Part shown: positions 32,058 through 46,114 of the stretch, one piece after another
Layout: every line of letters starts with the position of its first letter
Position numbering within the stretch: position 1 is the first letter of the stretch
Assembly: GCA_036785325.1 (NCBI GenBank)
Contig: JAXIVH010000070.1
Span: 124,001 to 188,000, forward strand
Direction: 5' to 3'
Source: Urophycis tenuis
Lineage: Eukaryota; Chordata; Actinopteri; Gadiformes; Phycidae
DNA length: 64,000 nt
Notes under the pieces: generated by a model
Seen by the model: the letters and a program-made list of their open reading frames with translations, nothing else
What the model was told of the DNA's origin: nothing
Databases searched by the model: none
Position numbers and translations under genes: made by a program

Positions 32058-33346
32058 CTGGAGACTGTGGAGGGAGATAAAAGACTGAATAAATAGATCT
32101 CTTTTTTTAGTCTATATTAATAGAAGACAATAGATACACCTCTTTTCATAGTCTATTAGTAGAGGAAAGTATCTATTTTTATAGTATGTTAATAGAGGGC
32201 AATAGATACATCTATTTTTATAGTCTACAATGAGAGGACCATAGCTATTTATTTTTTTTAGATTATTGGTTACAAGTTGCATTCATTACTTACAAAACAT
32301 AACAAGACTTTATTCTCTCTAATCCACCTGCACTTGATGTTTCACTGATTGACATATATAATTTTTACATACAAAATAAACTTTGTAAAACATGTAATCA
32401 AAAATGTTAATGCCATAATTCCATATGACAGGTATTGTCAAAATATGAACTTGTGTTTCAAAAGAAGACAAAGCCATCTTCTATGATTGTGGAGGGTCAC
32501 AAGATTAACTCATAGATGCTAGTAGATTCACATTCATGGAGATGCAGTTCCTCTTGCATGACGAAAGAGAAATGTGAGCAAGTGAGCTCATGTTTCCAAC
32601 TGTGGCACACGAGACACGAGACACGTGTCCCTGCAAAATGAGGACCAGGTGACTGAGGTGCTGTGTTCTCCAGTGCAGTAGTCATTATCATTGTCAATCA
32701 ACCATAGCCTTGCAACACAAGACTTTAAATAAATGTATACGTTAATTTCACTTTAAGGAACTGTAGGTACGCTAAATTTTGAGTTGTAAAAAGAGCAGCA
32801 AAGCAAAACCAAAACAAAACAACCCTCCCTCCCGACATTTGCCCAATTTGAGGAGCGTTGCATTTTATGCACCTGTGATTGACAGGCAAGATGGACTCCG
32901 TAAACCAATCAGGGAAGAGATGCCCTGATTTGTCAGAAATTTAGCAGGGAGCAGTCTAAAATCTAAATGGTTTTACACAAAGGCAGGAAAATATTCAACC
33001 AGAAGAATTATTTCCCAGGGCATTTTACTGATGAAAACCTGACAGATTGGCAGATATGGCTTTTTTTTAATCACTCACATAACAGTTCTTTAATCTTACG
33101 TACAACACCTTTAAGTCTCCAATGCCTTTGTCAGTCGCAAGTCACATACTTTTACTATTAATTCCCTTGAATCCCTACCCCTGCATGTTGGTTGTCTGTT
33201 TTAATGATATTGTCCTCTCATCTCAACATTACAATTGCAACACATAAAAAACGTTCAAAATGGCCAAATGCACCAGAGGAAAACTATAAATACCTCGGAT
33301 GTCGACACAAATATATTTTTTTCAAATAATGATACAGACTGACTGA

Positions 33347-33709
33347 TTAAAACTGTCCAAACCTCATCTTGCCAATGCTGCTCCAAATGAGGTGGCTCTT
33401 TTGTAGCTTGCTGCTCTTGCTGCTCATTCTGCTTGTCCGTCTGGTACATCCAAAAGTTCTCCATTGCTTTGAGATAGGTTGCTCTAGTCCAACGCAGTCG
33501 GGACTATTTTTAAGTTTCTCAGAGACGAGAGTGCATGTTTGTCCGAGCAGAGGCAATTGCTGATCACTGGCTGAAACAGGTAGGCAGACGGCTGTGTACT
33601 CAGGTGACCAGACACGGGGGTCAGAGTTCACTGTGGTGGTGTCCGTAACCGAACTGCGTCGGCTGCTGAACATATACATTTTGTCACATCCCTCTATATC
33701 GTATATCAT
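33347..33709 (-). CDS. unassigned frame, possible apba1 5' exon
   Basis: 120-codon frame with a hydrophilic, low-repeat composition (contains MYMFSSRRSSVTDTTT). A second frame over 33360–33464 is Gln-rich. No family recognised, and the splice phase to exon 31972–32057 does not fit directly, so this is only a candidate. Confidence 0.15.
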   Translation of the reverse strand: MIYDIEGCDKMYMFSSRRSSVTDTTTVNSDPRVWSPEYTAVCLPVSASDQQLPLLGQTCTLVSEKLKNSPDCVGLEQPISKQWRTFGCTRRTSRMSSKSSKLQKSHLIWSSIGKMRFGQF

Positions 33710-35436
33710 TTAAACAGTGGAATTGTCGAAGACATCACATTTTTTATGTGCTTATGCACAATTTCAACACTCTTGATAACGTGCCTTGTGAACATTGTCA
33801 AGAAGCTTATGTTTCAGTAATTAGAGCCTTGCCTGGCTTTAAATTATTTAACCACCTTTCCTTTGTTATTTCCCTCATTAACACTAAATAAATAATGAGT
33901 AGGGCCCAGAAAATACAATTGATGTATTCATCTAAATTTCACAACATTTGAGTTGCCTTTTAACTGCCATTAGTCAATCCTGAACATTATGCTCTAATTT
34001 GTTTTATGTGCATTCACTTTGTGAATACACAAAGTAGTAGCAAGTACCATTAAATAGTACATTTGACAAGAATTATATTTTATGCATAAATGCCATGGAA
34101 AACTATTAGATGTAGGCCTACTGGCTATTCTAGTATATAACATATAATTTGCTGTGGATACATTGGACCAATAAACAGAGGCAACAACGACAACAGCAGG
34201 AACAAACAGCAAAATGAATGGTCCCTACGAAGCATCCACAAGACTGCCGGGCATTCGACCAGGGCAGGTCTAGTGATGTCATGAGCATGTTTCCTACTGA
34301 CACGTTTATCTCCGTCTCCCTCAGAGCCATTGTGTTATGTGCTACAGTTAGCATTATACCTGTGCTACCTGCAGCACATTATTGATGTTTTTCGTGCATT
34401 ACTGGAATACATGAAAGCATGCGTATAGGTCTCTAAAATGACATCAGCCTGACGCAGACTACACAGTTAAAAACCTTCAACCACAGATGGGCAACCACAA
34501 AACAGGAATGGCTGAGAAACAATTCTGAAGCAATTCTGATTTCCTGAGGAGATGGCTGTCCTACCTGGGTTTTAATTGCTGACTTTGCGTTTTCCTCCAC
34601 TCAACATCTTGTAAAAATGTACTTAAGATAGGAATTAGTGCTGGGATGACACGATAATTACATTTTGATTTTGGTTACAATGATAGTTAATTTATTCAGC
34701 ACTGATAGTTTAGCGAAACATGCTATTAAGTTCTTAACTGTGGTGAAATCGTATTTGATTGACATATTACATTTTTGGTGTGTCTTACATGTTTAAGAAG
34801 AACACAATGCAGTATTCCTCCCAGACCACCGAGAGCCCCTCCAACTGTCTGCCTCGTCAGCTGCTACAGTGGCTGATGGGAAACAAAGACAATGCTGCTC
34901 GTAGAACAGCGGATGTTCAAGGTCAAAATCAAATGTGATCACGACACAGAATACCAGAGCACACAGTTTGTTGTCCCAGCGTGAGTGCATGCTCCAGCAC
35001 TAGGACATTTCCTAAGGCACGTCTCTCAGTACCATGAATCTAAATAATATAAATGTATAGCCATAATTTATTTTTGATTAATACAGTAGAGAATGTAACT
35101 GTACCTGGATGTGTTGCATTGTAAAAAATCAACAAATCCAGGTCCCTAGCATGCAGCGTGCTTAGGGAGGGTAAAACACTGGTGCGAGTCAAGTATGTTG
35201 TATTGGAACATCCTTAATCTGCCTTCAGATGATAGGAAATTAGCTTTGTGCTCTGAAATGTAAAAACTAATTAGAATGTCTATGTAAGAATGTGATGGGA
35301 TTCATTGTTGCTAAGCTAACGTCATGCTTGTGATACAACGCATAAGGCCTGTCGCTGTTATAAATCAAGGTATAAAAGTTGAAATGTACTGTATATGCCA
35401 ATTGTGTATATTGGTTTTGTAAAGCAGACATTGACA

Positions 35437-35727
35437 TCACTGTGCCCAAAAAGCATGAGAAATGTGTGTACATTTCTCTTTAGTGGTCAGGGCATTTGAC
35501 TGGTGGCAGGCCCCTGTCACTCGGCCTGGCACACCCTTGGCACAGTCCTGTCCATCAGGGGCCTTGTTCCATGACCCAGCTGGCCTGCTCCTCTGCTGCT
35601 TCCTCTCCTTGAGGATGGCGTGGATGCTACACACCCTCTTGGGCCCTGGTCCAGTCACCTTAGACCAGGGAAGGTCGGGGCACGGGAGCTCTAGCATGCC
35701 TGCTGCCTGGTCGTCCTCCATGTCCAT
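35437..35727 (-). CDS. unassigned frame, possible first exon
   Basis: 96-codon frame opening MDMEDDQAAGMLELPCP, G/C-richer than its surroundings and 550 bp from the ptar1 start on the opposite strand. It could be a short apba1 first exon with a donor such as GTGACT near 35665. No homology recognised. Confidence 0.2.
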   Translation of the reverse strand: MDMEDDQAAGMLELPCPDLPWSKVTGPGPKRVCSIHAILKERKQQRSRPAGSWNKAPDGQDCAKGVPGRVTGACHQSNALTTKEKCTHISHAFWAQ

Positions 35728-36281
35728 TCTCTTGGACTGTTCATTTGTAATCGCATGATTTGTGGCTGGATATGCTATGTTTGCACAAGTCCAGAGTCCA
35801 GAAAATGCTACGGGATTTAGGGGTTAAAGCCAGCCCTGAAAGCGATTCTCTTTCTGGTCTCAAAACATAAAAAATGGATTTCACCAGCAGTATAGTGATC
35901 AGCAATCTGGTCATTAGATTAATTGAAAATGTTTCCTTTTCAGTTGATGTTTGATTTGGCAGTGATGTTTGTTTGGTGATGTGCAGCAAAGAAAAGCTAG
36001 TTTAGGTGCATGATGGGTCATATTTTGTTCCTTTGATGTCCTGGAAATCATTTCCTGTAGACGGGAATGTGGTCATGTTCCTTTTACCCTTTTGTGGTAT
36101 TTTGTGAGGCATTTATTGAAATTGATTAAAAGCATATCAGGCACTCTTTAATCGTAGTAGTTGTGTAGCGTACTCACTCCCACACAGTAGGTGGCGGTAA
36201 TGTACACTGCGTTGGTTTATTATCTATCTGAGTAAGAAGATGAAGAAGTCGAGGAGGAAAGGATAACTGGAGAAATAAATA

Positions 36282-39200
36282 ATGGCTGAATTTGAGAAAG
36301 AGGTTGCTGTCTTGGTTCAAAGAGTTGTACGGGATATCTCAAATGCATTTAAGAAAAACCCAAATATGTAAGTAAACCGTAAACCGTTAAAGGCATTGTC
36401 ATGAAATGATCTGCTCGTCGAGCACCATGTAGACCCATCACCTGCACCACCTGAGCTCATTTGATTCCTAAACGTCGACCCTGACCATATAGACCTTATC
36501 CCATGACTATTGTCTATAGGTTTCAGATGCATACATCTTCATCACCACTGCGTTACTCAAACAGCCGTGTGTCGGATGACATAATGCGATATAGACACTA
36601 AATACATCGTCTGCGTCTAACTTTAATACCTGCACGGGGGTCGGCTTCCACCTCGAGGTGCGGCTGACAATTTAGTCAATTTAAATCAAATGATGATCGA
36701 TGTTGAATATCGAACCGCTTTTCGGCTTATTTTCTCATTAACAGAGCAACATTGCAGAGCAACACATTTGTCTTACTGGTAAATACGCTGTCGTCTACAT
36801 AGTCTTTATTATCCCAGGGCTTCGTGTTGCTCTGCTTCAGGAGGGCGTCGGAGGAACCCCCAAAAGTTATCTAGAGACTTGGAATTGTTTTTTTTTTCTT
36901 CATAATTTGTATGTTTAATATTTATTGTTGTTATTATTGTAGTATTATTATGGTGCCTTAGTCACCTTCAGATTGTCGTACAATGTCGTGCAACGAAAGC
37001 ATTTGCATTGCGTGTCCCTGCCTTTTAACAAAGTACAGAAATCAACATAATAACACCTGGGTTAGAGTTAAAGTGAGCTGCTTACTATAATATGTCATTT
37101 CTGCCAGACTTGGCCTACATGCTCAACATTTCTTCGGTGACCTCATTTACTTTCAGCGTCAGCGTGTTCAGCCGCCTGGGAGATGCTCGTCGTTTGCGGC
37201 GTATGAGGCGCTGTGCATCATGTTGTTTTTTTGCCTCTTTGACTGCAGATGGCACTGACGGGTTATTAGGTTATTTGGCATCCTCGGCAGCAGCACAGTG
37301 CTGGCGTTGGCCGTGGCACAGCAGTGTCCTGCCTGAAGGCTTTTCACCTGTTCAACATGGCGTCATATATTTTCCAACAGGGCCAAGCAGTGCAACACAA
37401 CACACCTGTGTTACAATGTGGTTATTATAGGCACAGACTGCTCCATAAAATTGTCACATTTTTTCTCAGAGAATTGAGATCACGATTCCCACAACTCTAT
37501 TTTTGTAGCAATATGTCTGCTACAAAACATCCAAAGGCAGTGGGCTGCCACACTCCACCTATGTGACTTTTACTGGTCTCCTTCAGAACAAGGACACAGG
37601 CTGGTGATGTTGGAAACCAGTTGGTTTGATTGAGTTTGTTTGACGTTGATACATGAGCTGGTGAGCCATTTTGCCATGCAGGATATCCCATGGAAAGTGT
37701 GTGGTGATGGCTGTGCACAAAATGTATATGTTTATCCCTATATCTGTTGATCCATATACTTTCTGTCTGAATTCTCTTCAGTGATGAAATTGGCATCATT
37801 CCTTGTCCAGAACCACGCTACAATCGCAGCCCTATTGTGTTGATTGAGACCAAGCTGGGCTTGGAGAGTTGGTGTGTGAAGTTCCTGCTTCCTTCCCTTC
37901 ACAGAAAGCTGTTACTCTACCGACAGCGCAAGAACTATTTGGATAGAGAAGGTAAATTAAATTCTACAAACTAGTTTTAAGTCATATACTTGCTGGTGTG
38001 AATTTAACATGGCAGCTGGGATTCTGAAGGACATTATCATTGATAGTTAGCCTAATCATTTGATTTGGCTTTATGTAACAGACAACGTTAAGTCTGAAAT
38101 TGTCAGCCAAAGGACACAATTTACAATTCTAGCATGGATCTGAGGTACTATCAAAAACATTGGTACTTTGGCATTCAAAACGCAAGTGTAGCTTCAGTCG
38201 TTATTGTGCTCTTTACAGAATATTGATGACAAATACCAGTTGCATCTGGTTGAGTAAACAGAACAGTTCAGGAAAGTAGACCCCGTGATTGGATCTTCTA
38301 GTATTCTTTTCCGGTGCAGGCCTAGCTGCCAGTCTGTTTCAGCACCACAGGACTTTCTCATTGTTAATGTTATAGTTTTTGTTGTTGATTATGCGTGCAT
38401 CTCTGCATCAGCACTTGCATCATTTGCAAGTGGCATTCTTTAAGATTAACAGTGCGTCATATTTTGATCTGTGCATAATTAACTATAAATTTTACTCCAT
38501 TATAAGACAAAAAAATTAACTGGAAGATAGACAATTACAAAAACTATTTTAAATGTTGTGATTTATAAGATTAAAACGTATGGGTCCCTGTCAGTTCTTA
38601 AGTGATATACCGCTTGTTCTAAGTTAAAAGAATCTGCTTGTGTTGTCTCTCCCCAGCCCTTGTGGATGTTACTGTTACATTGCTGTTACTCAACCCAGAC
38701 TTTACCACTGCTTGGAATATCAGGTATGAATGACCAGTTGTCAATTTATTGAGTGTACAGCGCACACTGGCACACTTTTTATTTATTTATTGTATTCACA
38801 TCTACAATGACATGCCCAAAATCAACCATTATAGCTCCATGATGAAATTTACTTCAACCTAGAAGCAATTCGGGAGAGATGACGTCACGCAAACACTAGC
38901 TAGGAGGAATCTATGCGACTGCCAGACTGCAACTCTGCCAAACTGGATGATAAATAAGTGAAGCACAACAATTCGCACAGATTCCAAAAAATGTCTGGAT
39001 CAAAGCCCTCTGCCAAATCTGTGACCTTGCTTTAACATTTCTACATCGCTGAATCTCTTAATTAGTGGCACATAGCGGTTCCAAAATGTATTCTTTTTTT
39101 ATTATTTGTTGATTACCGTGGCAAAAACAAATAAAAACGCTAGATTTTCAGAAGACTGAAAAAGCCTACTGCGGCTAAACCTTTTTCTAAATATAGTGAG

Positions 39201-42200
39201 AGGCTTTTGTAAACAATGCGTTATACTGCATAACGGACGCCTTGGGTGTTGCAGAAAGGAGCTGCTCCAATGTGGTGTACTAAACCCAGAGAAGGACCTC
39301 TACCTTGGCAAGCTTGCCCTTACAAGGTTTCCAAAGAGCCCAGAGACATGGATCCACAGGTATGAAAGAACACAATGAAAAGATGTTGGAATACATACAT
39401 TTCAAATTGCACTGTTTATTTTAGATTATATATTAAAATGCCAGGTTTTTTTTCTTGTAAACTGGCTGGGTTTTAGGCATATAAACTTGTCGTCTTTCAG
39501 TGAAATTCACCGTCTTTGATCCAAAATAGGTCATCTATGTTATTTGTGTAGATCCAATGAGTTTTGTGGGGGGCTCGGTGTGCAGATGCTGGCCAGACAC
39601 ACAGATTTGTGCTGCTACCTGGGTTTCAGACCAGGACGAAAACAATTAGTTGTGTGACATCTGCATAGCTGTGGTAGGAAAAGCCATGTGAGTGAATGAC
39701 TGAACCCAGTGACCAAGGGTGTACAGAGAGACGAGGATCGGATCCAGAACAGATCCCTGAGGGACCCCAGTAGTGAGAATACAAGGTCAGATTCTTTTCA
39801 GGTTACCCTGCAAGTGCGATCCTTTAGGTAGAATGTGAACAGGGAAGTGCAGAGCCTGAAAGTCCCAATTTCTGAAGCAGAGGATCTGGTGGTTTCATGG
39901 CAAAGGCTGTCCAGATGGTCCAGCAGAATGACTGGTGGCAAGGGAAGCTGTTTGAGCAGTGTGAAGTTTCTCTGTGATTGCAAGGAGGGCATGAGAGGTC
40001 CAAAAGGTTCTTCTAGTAAATTGATGCCTGAGTGAAATAATGCATTATTACTCAGGAGATGATTCACCTTGATGTCTATTCTGACTGAAAACTCGTGGTC
40101 ACCTGTTAAAATGATCTTGAATAAAGATTTTGGTCGACTGCACAATGCAAGTGAGCTACAGCGCCAACATTACTTGACAGAAGAGAGCTACTGTAAAATA
40201 CAACTCATTGTTTACTAGGCATGGCCTTGACACAAACTACTAAAGTGTCTGTATTTGTATGAAAATAAAAGGCTATTCCCACTCAACCCGCTAATAATAC
40301 AAAAATAAGTCATACCAAAATCAGCGTGGAGAAACAACCTGCTTGTTAGTTACACACTGAATCTGCATTATGGTTATTAAAAAAAAAAGAAAATACAAAA
40401 TGTAAATGAATTTTAACATTTTAATACAATCTTCCTTTTTTCAGACGCTGGGTGCTTCTGCAGATCCTTCAGCAGTGTTACACACAGAAGGGCTGCAGGA
40501 AGGAGCAAGGTGAGGGCTATCTCTGCCATTCTGAAGCAACAGGAAGCAGCCAGAATCTCTGCACACATCAAGCGAAACTTCTTCAGCAAGAGATGACCGT
40601 GTGTTCTGAGGCGGCCGGCCGCTACCCCAGCAATTATAACGCCTGGTCCCACCGTATCTGGGTGCTGCAACACATAGCGAAGGATAACGTTGAGGTACAT
40701 GGAGCTCTTTTTTTCTTGTTTTGTTTAATGAAGGCGAATTTCAGATTTGTGTCAATTTCACAAATGTATTTAAAGTAAAATATAGGCTCACTCAAACGTG
40801 GCACACGTTGTTCACCCCATGGCCCTTTTCTGTTGGCACCTTTAGCCACGCCGAGTCAAACCACAGGGCGCTGATGGCGTGGCATTACTGTGACTGATTT
40901 TTAAACGCGCCGAGTTGTGCCGCACCAGAGATTGAGCGTCTCCAGAGTTGAGATCAGCAAGCAGAAAAACGGGGAATATTGAACATTCATCATCGTGGAT
41001 ATAGTGGTGTGTACGACAGGCCATATAAACTACATACGATCAGTGTGTTGGTGTGTCATCGCCTCCAGTCCAGCACCTGATCGGTTAAAGACACCCCTTC
41101 AAGTGGGTCGCCCTGTCGCTGCTGAGCTGGGCCGAAGTGGCAAGCCAGCACATGTGAATGGACAAGGTCCACGACATTGACTCATACCCCTACTTCATGC
41201 TAATTAATGGTGAGCTAGAATCTCCCACAATTCAAATCTTCGATCGAAATACATTTAGTCAGCCTCCCCTTCAATAGTCAAATGGCCGTGTGTGACAGCA
41301 ATACGTCGGCAGGAGGAGGGCGCTAAATGAAGTTTTACCACAGTTACTGACTTCTAGAAAGAAAAGCTAGACTTTATACAATGTGTTTTTTTTTGAGGAG
41401 CTGGCACTTTGACTTTGTCGTCTTATTGTCTGTCGTGCAATTTGCTGTGTCATGTTTTGCTTTCAATTAATGTCCTTGTTGTTTGATTGATAACCAGTTG
41501 CGCTAGCCAATCATTATCTTTTTATTTTTTAGGCATCACACGTTCTAGACCGTTACTCTAGAAACATACACTATATCAGCCAAAAAAAAAAGCTTTGCCA
41601 GCATTTTGAAAACATTAGAAATGATCCAAAAAAAGTTACATTCAAACTGCGCCCACCGCTGCGTCGTGCCTGGCGCTGGGGAAAATGATTATGGTACTCG
41701 GTGGTGCATTTTCTGCTATATAGAATGGTTCCACATTTGTTCTGTATGCTGAAATGCAACATAAACATGCATAGAATGATTGGTAAAGCACTTCTAGTGT
41801 CTTCATCGATGCAGTTGTTGTCATGATGCGGTGTAAGACCACTGTTTCATCATGTATTAAATTATTTACGGTATATACAGTTTTTTATTATATATATACA
41901 GTATAAGGCTAATGGACTATATTTTCTGTCAAACTGAATGCAGATGACTGGTTTCGTCAAGAAATGTAGCGTTGGGCTTAAAGAAAGATTATTCAACCAC
42001 ATCTCTATTCCCCACTTCCTGCAGGTTTTCTTGGAGGAGTTCTCTTCCATGCGTCTATGGGTATCTATGCATGTTTCCGACCACAGCGGCTTCCATTATC
42101 GGCAGTTCCTGCTTCAGGCCCTTTTAACGGCGCTCTGCAAACCCCAAGAATCCCCTTCGGCCTCCGCTCTCCATCAGCAAGGCATCGCAACGTCCGGCGA

Positions 42201-42866
42201 GAGTGCCCGGCTCAAGGACACAAGGGTGCGGCCATTTGGGCTGGAAGAATCAAGTAAAGAGTGGCAGCCGGGCGCGGTGACGATACCCCAGCTGTTTGAC
42301 CTGGAGCTGGAGTTCTGCTCAGAGCTGATCCAGTCCTTCCCGGGCCACGAGTCCCTATGGTGTCACAGGTGAGAGCACAAGAACACATCACATGGTTCTG
42401 GAGTCTAGGGTTTCATTCATAATCAAAAACGTGTTCAATCTGGGCGAGATAATCTCTACTAAGAGTCTGCATGGATGAGTCAATGTTGATGCAACATCTG
42501 ACATTTCCTCACCCCAGGAGGCAGGTGGTCTTCTTGTGGTACCAGTGGAGACGGGACCATCCGGATTCCCCCTGCGGCGTTGACGAAAGCGACGCGTCTC
42601 GTCTTCGTGTTTCTAAGGACAACGGACAAGCGTGCGCCGGCAGCGCAGAGCCGAGCGTAAACGGACTGCCGGGCGGCGGCGGCGGCGGCGACGCCATGGA
42701 GGTGGACGGGCTGCCGGACCAGAGTCTCACCAGGACGGGCCTCCTGGCGTCCTCACAGGCCGAGCACGGCTTCGTTTCCAGTCTACTCGACGACTGCTGC
42801 AACTCGGAGCAGAGACGCTTTGCCCTCGCGTACAAGAAGTGGTTGGAGACCGTCATCCGTCAGTAG
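36282..42866 (+). CDS. ptar1: protein prenyltransferase alpha subunit repeat-containing protein 1
   Basis: Alpha subunit of the type III geranylgeranyltransferase (with RabGGTB), which adds a second prenyl group to proteins such as Ykt6. Exons 36282–36367, 37782–37951, 38657–38723, 39255–39359, 40445–40694, 42025–42368 and 42518–42866 join in phase to 456 residues, somewhat longer than the human protein, mainly in the variable C-terminal exons. Diagnostic parts: start MAEFEKEVAVLVQRVVRDI; PFTA-type helices with LLNPDFTTAWNIR, LTRFPKSPETWIHRR, YPSNYNAWSHRIWVLQH, SMHVSDHSGFHYRQFLL and GHESLWCHRR; and the end FALAYKKWL. The start ATG is the only one giving the conserved N-terminus. A poly(A) signal AATAAA lies at 42977–42982. 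The gene is convergent with cenatac. Confidence 0.96.
39545..40150. repeat. probable dispersed fish repeat in a ptar1 intron
   Basis: Includes GAACAGATCCCTGAGGGACC and a − strand frame of 115 codons (39798–40145). The wording resembles a high-copy fish repeat that I cannot name. It lies between exons 39255–39359 and 40445–40694. Confidence 0.4.
40695..42024 (+). other. ptar1 intron with a CpG-richer block
   Basis: Bases about 40830–41180 are richer in CpG than the rest and have no host exon. They may be a DNA-transposon remnant. The remainder is A/T-rich. Confidence 0.3.
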
Positions 42867-42976
42867 TCCTGAAATAACGTTAACACAGCTCCCTCCAGGT
42901 TCTTTGAAATATATCTTTAGACACAGATTAAATGTACTCTTTACTTTTGGTGCTGACCTCTTTCAATATAATGGTA

Positions 42977-42982
42977 AATAAA
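42977..42982 (+). terminator. poly(A) signal of ptar1
   Basis: AATAAA 110 bp after the ptar1 stop. Confidence 0.6.
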
Positions 42983-43837
42983 GTGATGACCCTGAATTGG
43001 TCTTTTCTTTTCTATTTCTAGTCAAAGGTGCCTGTCACTTTTCCACCATCCTACCGTACTGGAACCCCACCATCATGCTTTATTATGTATTTGCCACTTC
43101 CAACAAAACCAATGGCGGGTTGTTGATCTTGGTCTGCACTAGGAACTAAGTGTACCAATAATGCCACATGGGTGGAGCTATGCAAAACCATCCATCATCA
43201 GAAGTCCTATGTTTAAAATATGACACAACCACTGTTTTTAAACACCATAACAATATTAGTTCACACAAGAGAAAGTTCCTCCCATGGATGAATAAAGTAT
43301 GTGTCTTCTGTTTAAAAAGCTCACATTGTCAGTCTTTCATGTGATGATGATGATAATAATAAAAAGCTTTTTAAACATGAAATGAAATGGTGCTCATTGA
43401 GAGAATGAACTTCAGGTGACAGCAGTGTGAGTAAAAGGGTGTGAGTGTAAAAAGAGTGGCAGAATTATCATTCAACTTTGAGGGGAGAAATTTAGTCAGT
43501 GTAAATTGGCCATAACCATTTAGTCTGGAAGAGAACCATATTTGTTTGTATTACCATTTTCTGGAATTTCATTATCTCCTGTGATTGTAGATTATGGTAA
43601 ACAGACGAGATGTCCAGATTGTCCTCCCACACTTCAGAGAATCTGAACAAGTATAACAACAGAAATGACAGTTCAGGAAAACACATGGATAGCAGCGAGT
43701 ACCACTGCTCCGCTGCACTTCCCTTTATCTAATCTATCAGGCCTGGCAGATGTGGAGGCTAAGACAGGTGAGTCACCTCTGGGGGGGAGGAGTTAGGGTG
43801 GGGTGTCTGAGGCAATAGCTGAACGACTCGCAACACG

Positions 43838-43950
43838 ATAATTCAATTAAATTTCAATTAGATTTTATTTATATAGCACCAATGCATAACAGAAATAACA
43901 GCGGTTCTCTCAAGACATGTTCCATATTGAGCAGGTCCAGTCCAAGGCTC
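43838..43950. repeat. probable SINE-like fish repeat fragment
   Basis: Contains ATTTTATTTATATAGCACCA followed by AGCGGTTCTCTCAAG, a pattern frequent in fish dispersed repeats. Confidence 0.45.
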
Positions 43951-46016
43951 TTCACGATGTTATTTAGAGACCCAACGATTCCCACCATGAGCAAGCACTT
44001 TTCATTATGAATTCAGCCTCCTCCACTCTGCCAGCTCAGCCAGCGGGGGGGTCACACAGTTTGTCCTTGTGCACTGGGTCAGTGGGAGGAGGCTCAGCTC
44101 CAGGCTGCTCACATAGAGGCACGGCCTGTCAGCCTGGCTTACATTGGCCTCCATTGACCTCTGAAAATTAGAATAGATTACACAGATTAGATTCAAATAC
44201 TGATTTGACACTTCAAGAATTTCAAGGAAGTTATAGGCGTGTCCATTTTGTCATCACGTTGTTTCAGGTAAGTCAGAGATATCATAGTTACATAATCTTG
44301 GAACAAAAACAAAACAGGAGTTAGTGAGAATGTGACTCAAAGTTGTTTTGAGTCATATTTAACAACATGCATTAACAATTAGTGGAGAAGTCTCACCAAA
44401 CACTTTCACCACTTTAAGCATAGCCTACACTGCGTATGTCCCCATTAGCAAGCTCTAGGGAGTTGAGTTGCAGTTGCTGAAGTGGACCACAATAAGACGA
44501 TTTATAGAGAAGAATCCCTCTGATGGACTGCCTCACAGATTATTCTTAAAAAGCTGATCTAGAAAAGGGACACAGTGCTGTGTTATTTACATACATACAT
44601 GTCCTTGTTTTTTCAGTCTTCTGAGCAGTGCAATTGTAACAGGAATAACAATTGTGGTGTTTGGAATAATACTTCTAATACCACATGGAATAACACTTTG
44701 CCAATTCCACCCCCAATCACTGTGTTCAGACACTCACACAGAAACTACAAAGCTTAATGTCTTTGAGATTTTCTTTATTGTTTGAATAAGGTATTGCACA
44801 AAATAAGATATGAAGAAAACTACTGCAGTGGGTAACCCAGAAAATTGAATTTAACAGGTTATCTATGTATCTATGTTGGTCTGGGCTTATTGTAATATTT
44901 TGAAATAATAGTAGTAGTAAAAAAAAGTATTAAAATAGTATTAAAAGTTAAAAAAATTAATGGATGGTGCTCCTAACATTCCCCATATACCGCCTATGTG
45001 TAGCAGTGGGAATACTCCTATTATGAGGACCTGATAATAAGTCACAAGCCCAGCAACATAACGCTTAAAAGTTAGATGCTCATTTATCCAGGAACACAAA
45101 TACTTTTACGCCTCCAATCTTCAGCCTATTCTTTGTGGTGTGTATTAAAATAAACATAAAAGCAGTTCACCAAGGCGATCTCAAGGGTGGCGGTAGAAAA
45201 AGCACTCACTTTCTTCAGCCTCCTTTCCCAATGTCATTGATGTCATGGTCAGCAGCAGCAGAGCTCCCAGTACGGAACCTTCTGGCAGGCCCTTCTGGAC
45301 AGACATCAGAAGTTATGCAATCAGATTGCACCCGTTGCTTTCTATCTGTCGGATAGCATCTGAAAAGAAATGGCTGGCTGGAACAAACCAATATATAGCC
45401 TTATCAATAGATATCGTGTTTCATAGACCTAACCCTGAGGTCAATGAAAGGAGCTACACAGTTCGGTTTCAAACATGAGATTGTCCTTCCTATACAGCTG
45501 CTGTGGTGATGCCGTGTTTCTTCCTAAAACCTGATTAAAACTGATTAAATGTTTTTAGTAAAAGCCTTTTTTTCTGATTTGCCACAAAAATCCAAGCTAG
45601 AACTGCTACCGCTGTTCATGAGAATATGAGCAGATTTCCAATCACTCCATCCCACTATATATCACTCCATCCCACTATATCTACCACATAGTCATCCATG
45701 AGATTATTGGACCTCAAGAGTTGCAAGTAAAAAAACAAAACAAAGTAAATGTTTTAGGTATAAATGTTTTATAACTAAAAGAAAAGTCAAGTTTGGTTCC
45801 TATGGTGTAACATAATGCCTGGTATATCTGTCCTCTGGTACTAACGGAGCAATGGTGGTGGCTGAATGCACTTAGTTCCTGTTCTGCAGGACTTCTGCTG
45901 GATTTAAAAAATTCGAAGCATCGAAACGCTTACCTTTAGATTTATGATAACATATAAAGATGTAATTCAGACCATCCATAAACGTAATCCAGGACTACTT
46001 CAGATTTGAGCACACA

Positions 46017-46022
46017 TTTATT
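46017..46022 (-). terminator. poly(A) signal of cenatac
   Basis: AATAAA on the − strand, 93 bp after the stop codon. Confidence 0.6.
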
Positions 46023-46114
46023 TGCACAGTTGATAAAATACAGTATATACATCTCCATAGCCTGGTGTGTATTGCTATAGTCAAGGCAAGCCAATGGTAG
46101 TCGGCTGCTAGCCT

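Larger units (their letters stand above)
32058..36281. other. region between apba1 and ptar1, apba1 5' exons unresolved
   Basis: Mostly A/T-rich. It should contain apba1 upstream exons and the ptar1 promoter. Only two weak candidates stand out (33347–33709 and 35437–35727, both −). No large acidic first exon like that of mammalian APBA1 is visible. Confidence 0.4.
42867..46114. other. convergent 3' regions of ptar1 and cenatac
   Basis: No coding exon recognised. Holds the repeat at 43838–43950 and otherwise A/T-rich unique-looking sequence. Confidence 0.5.
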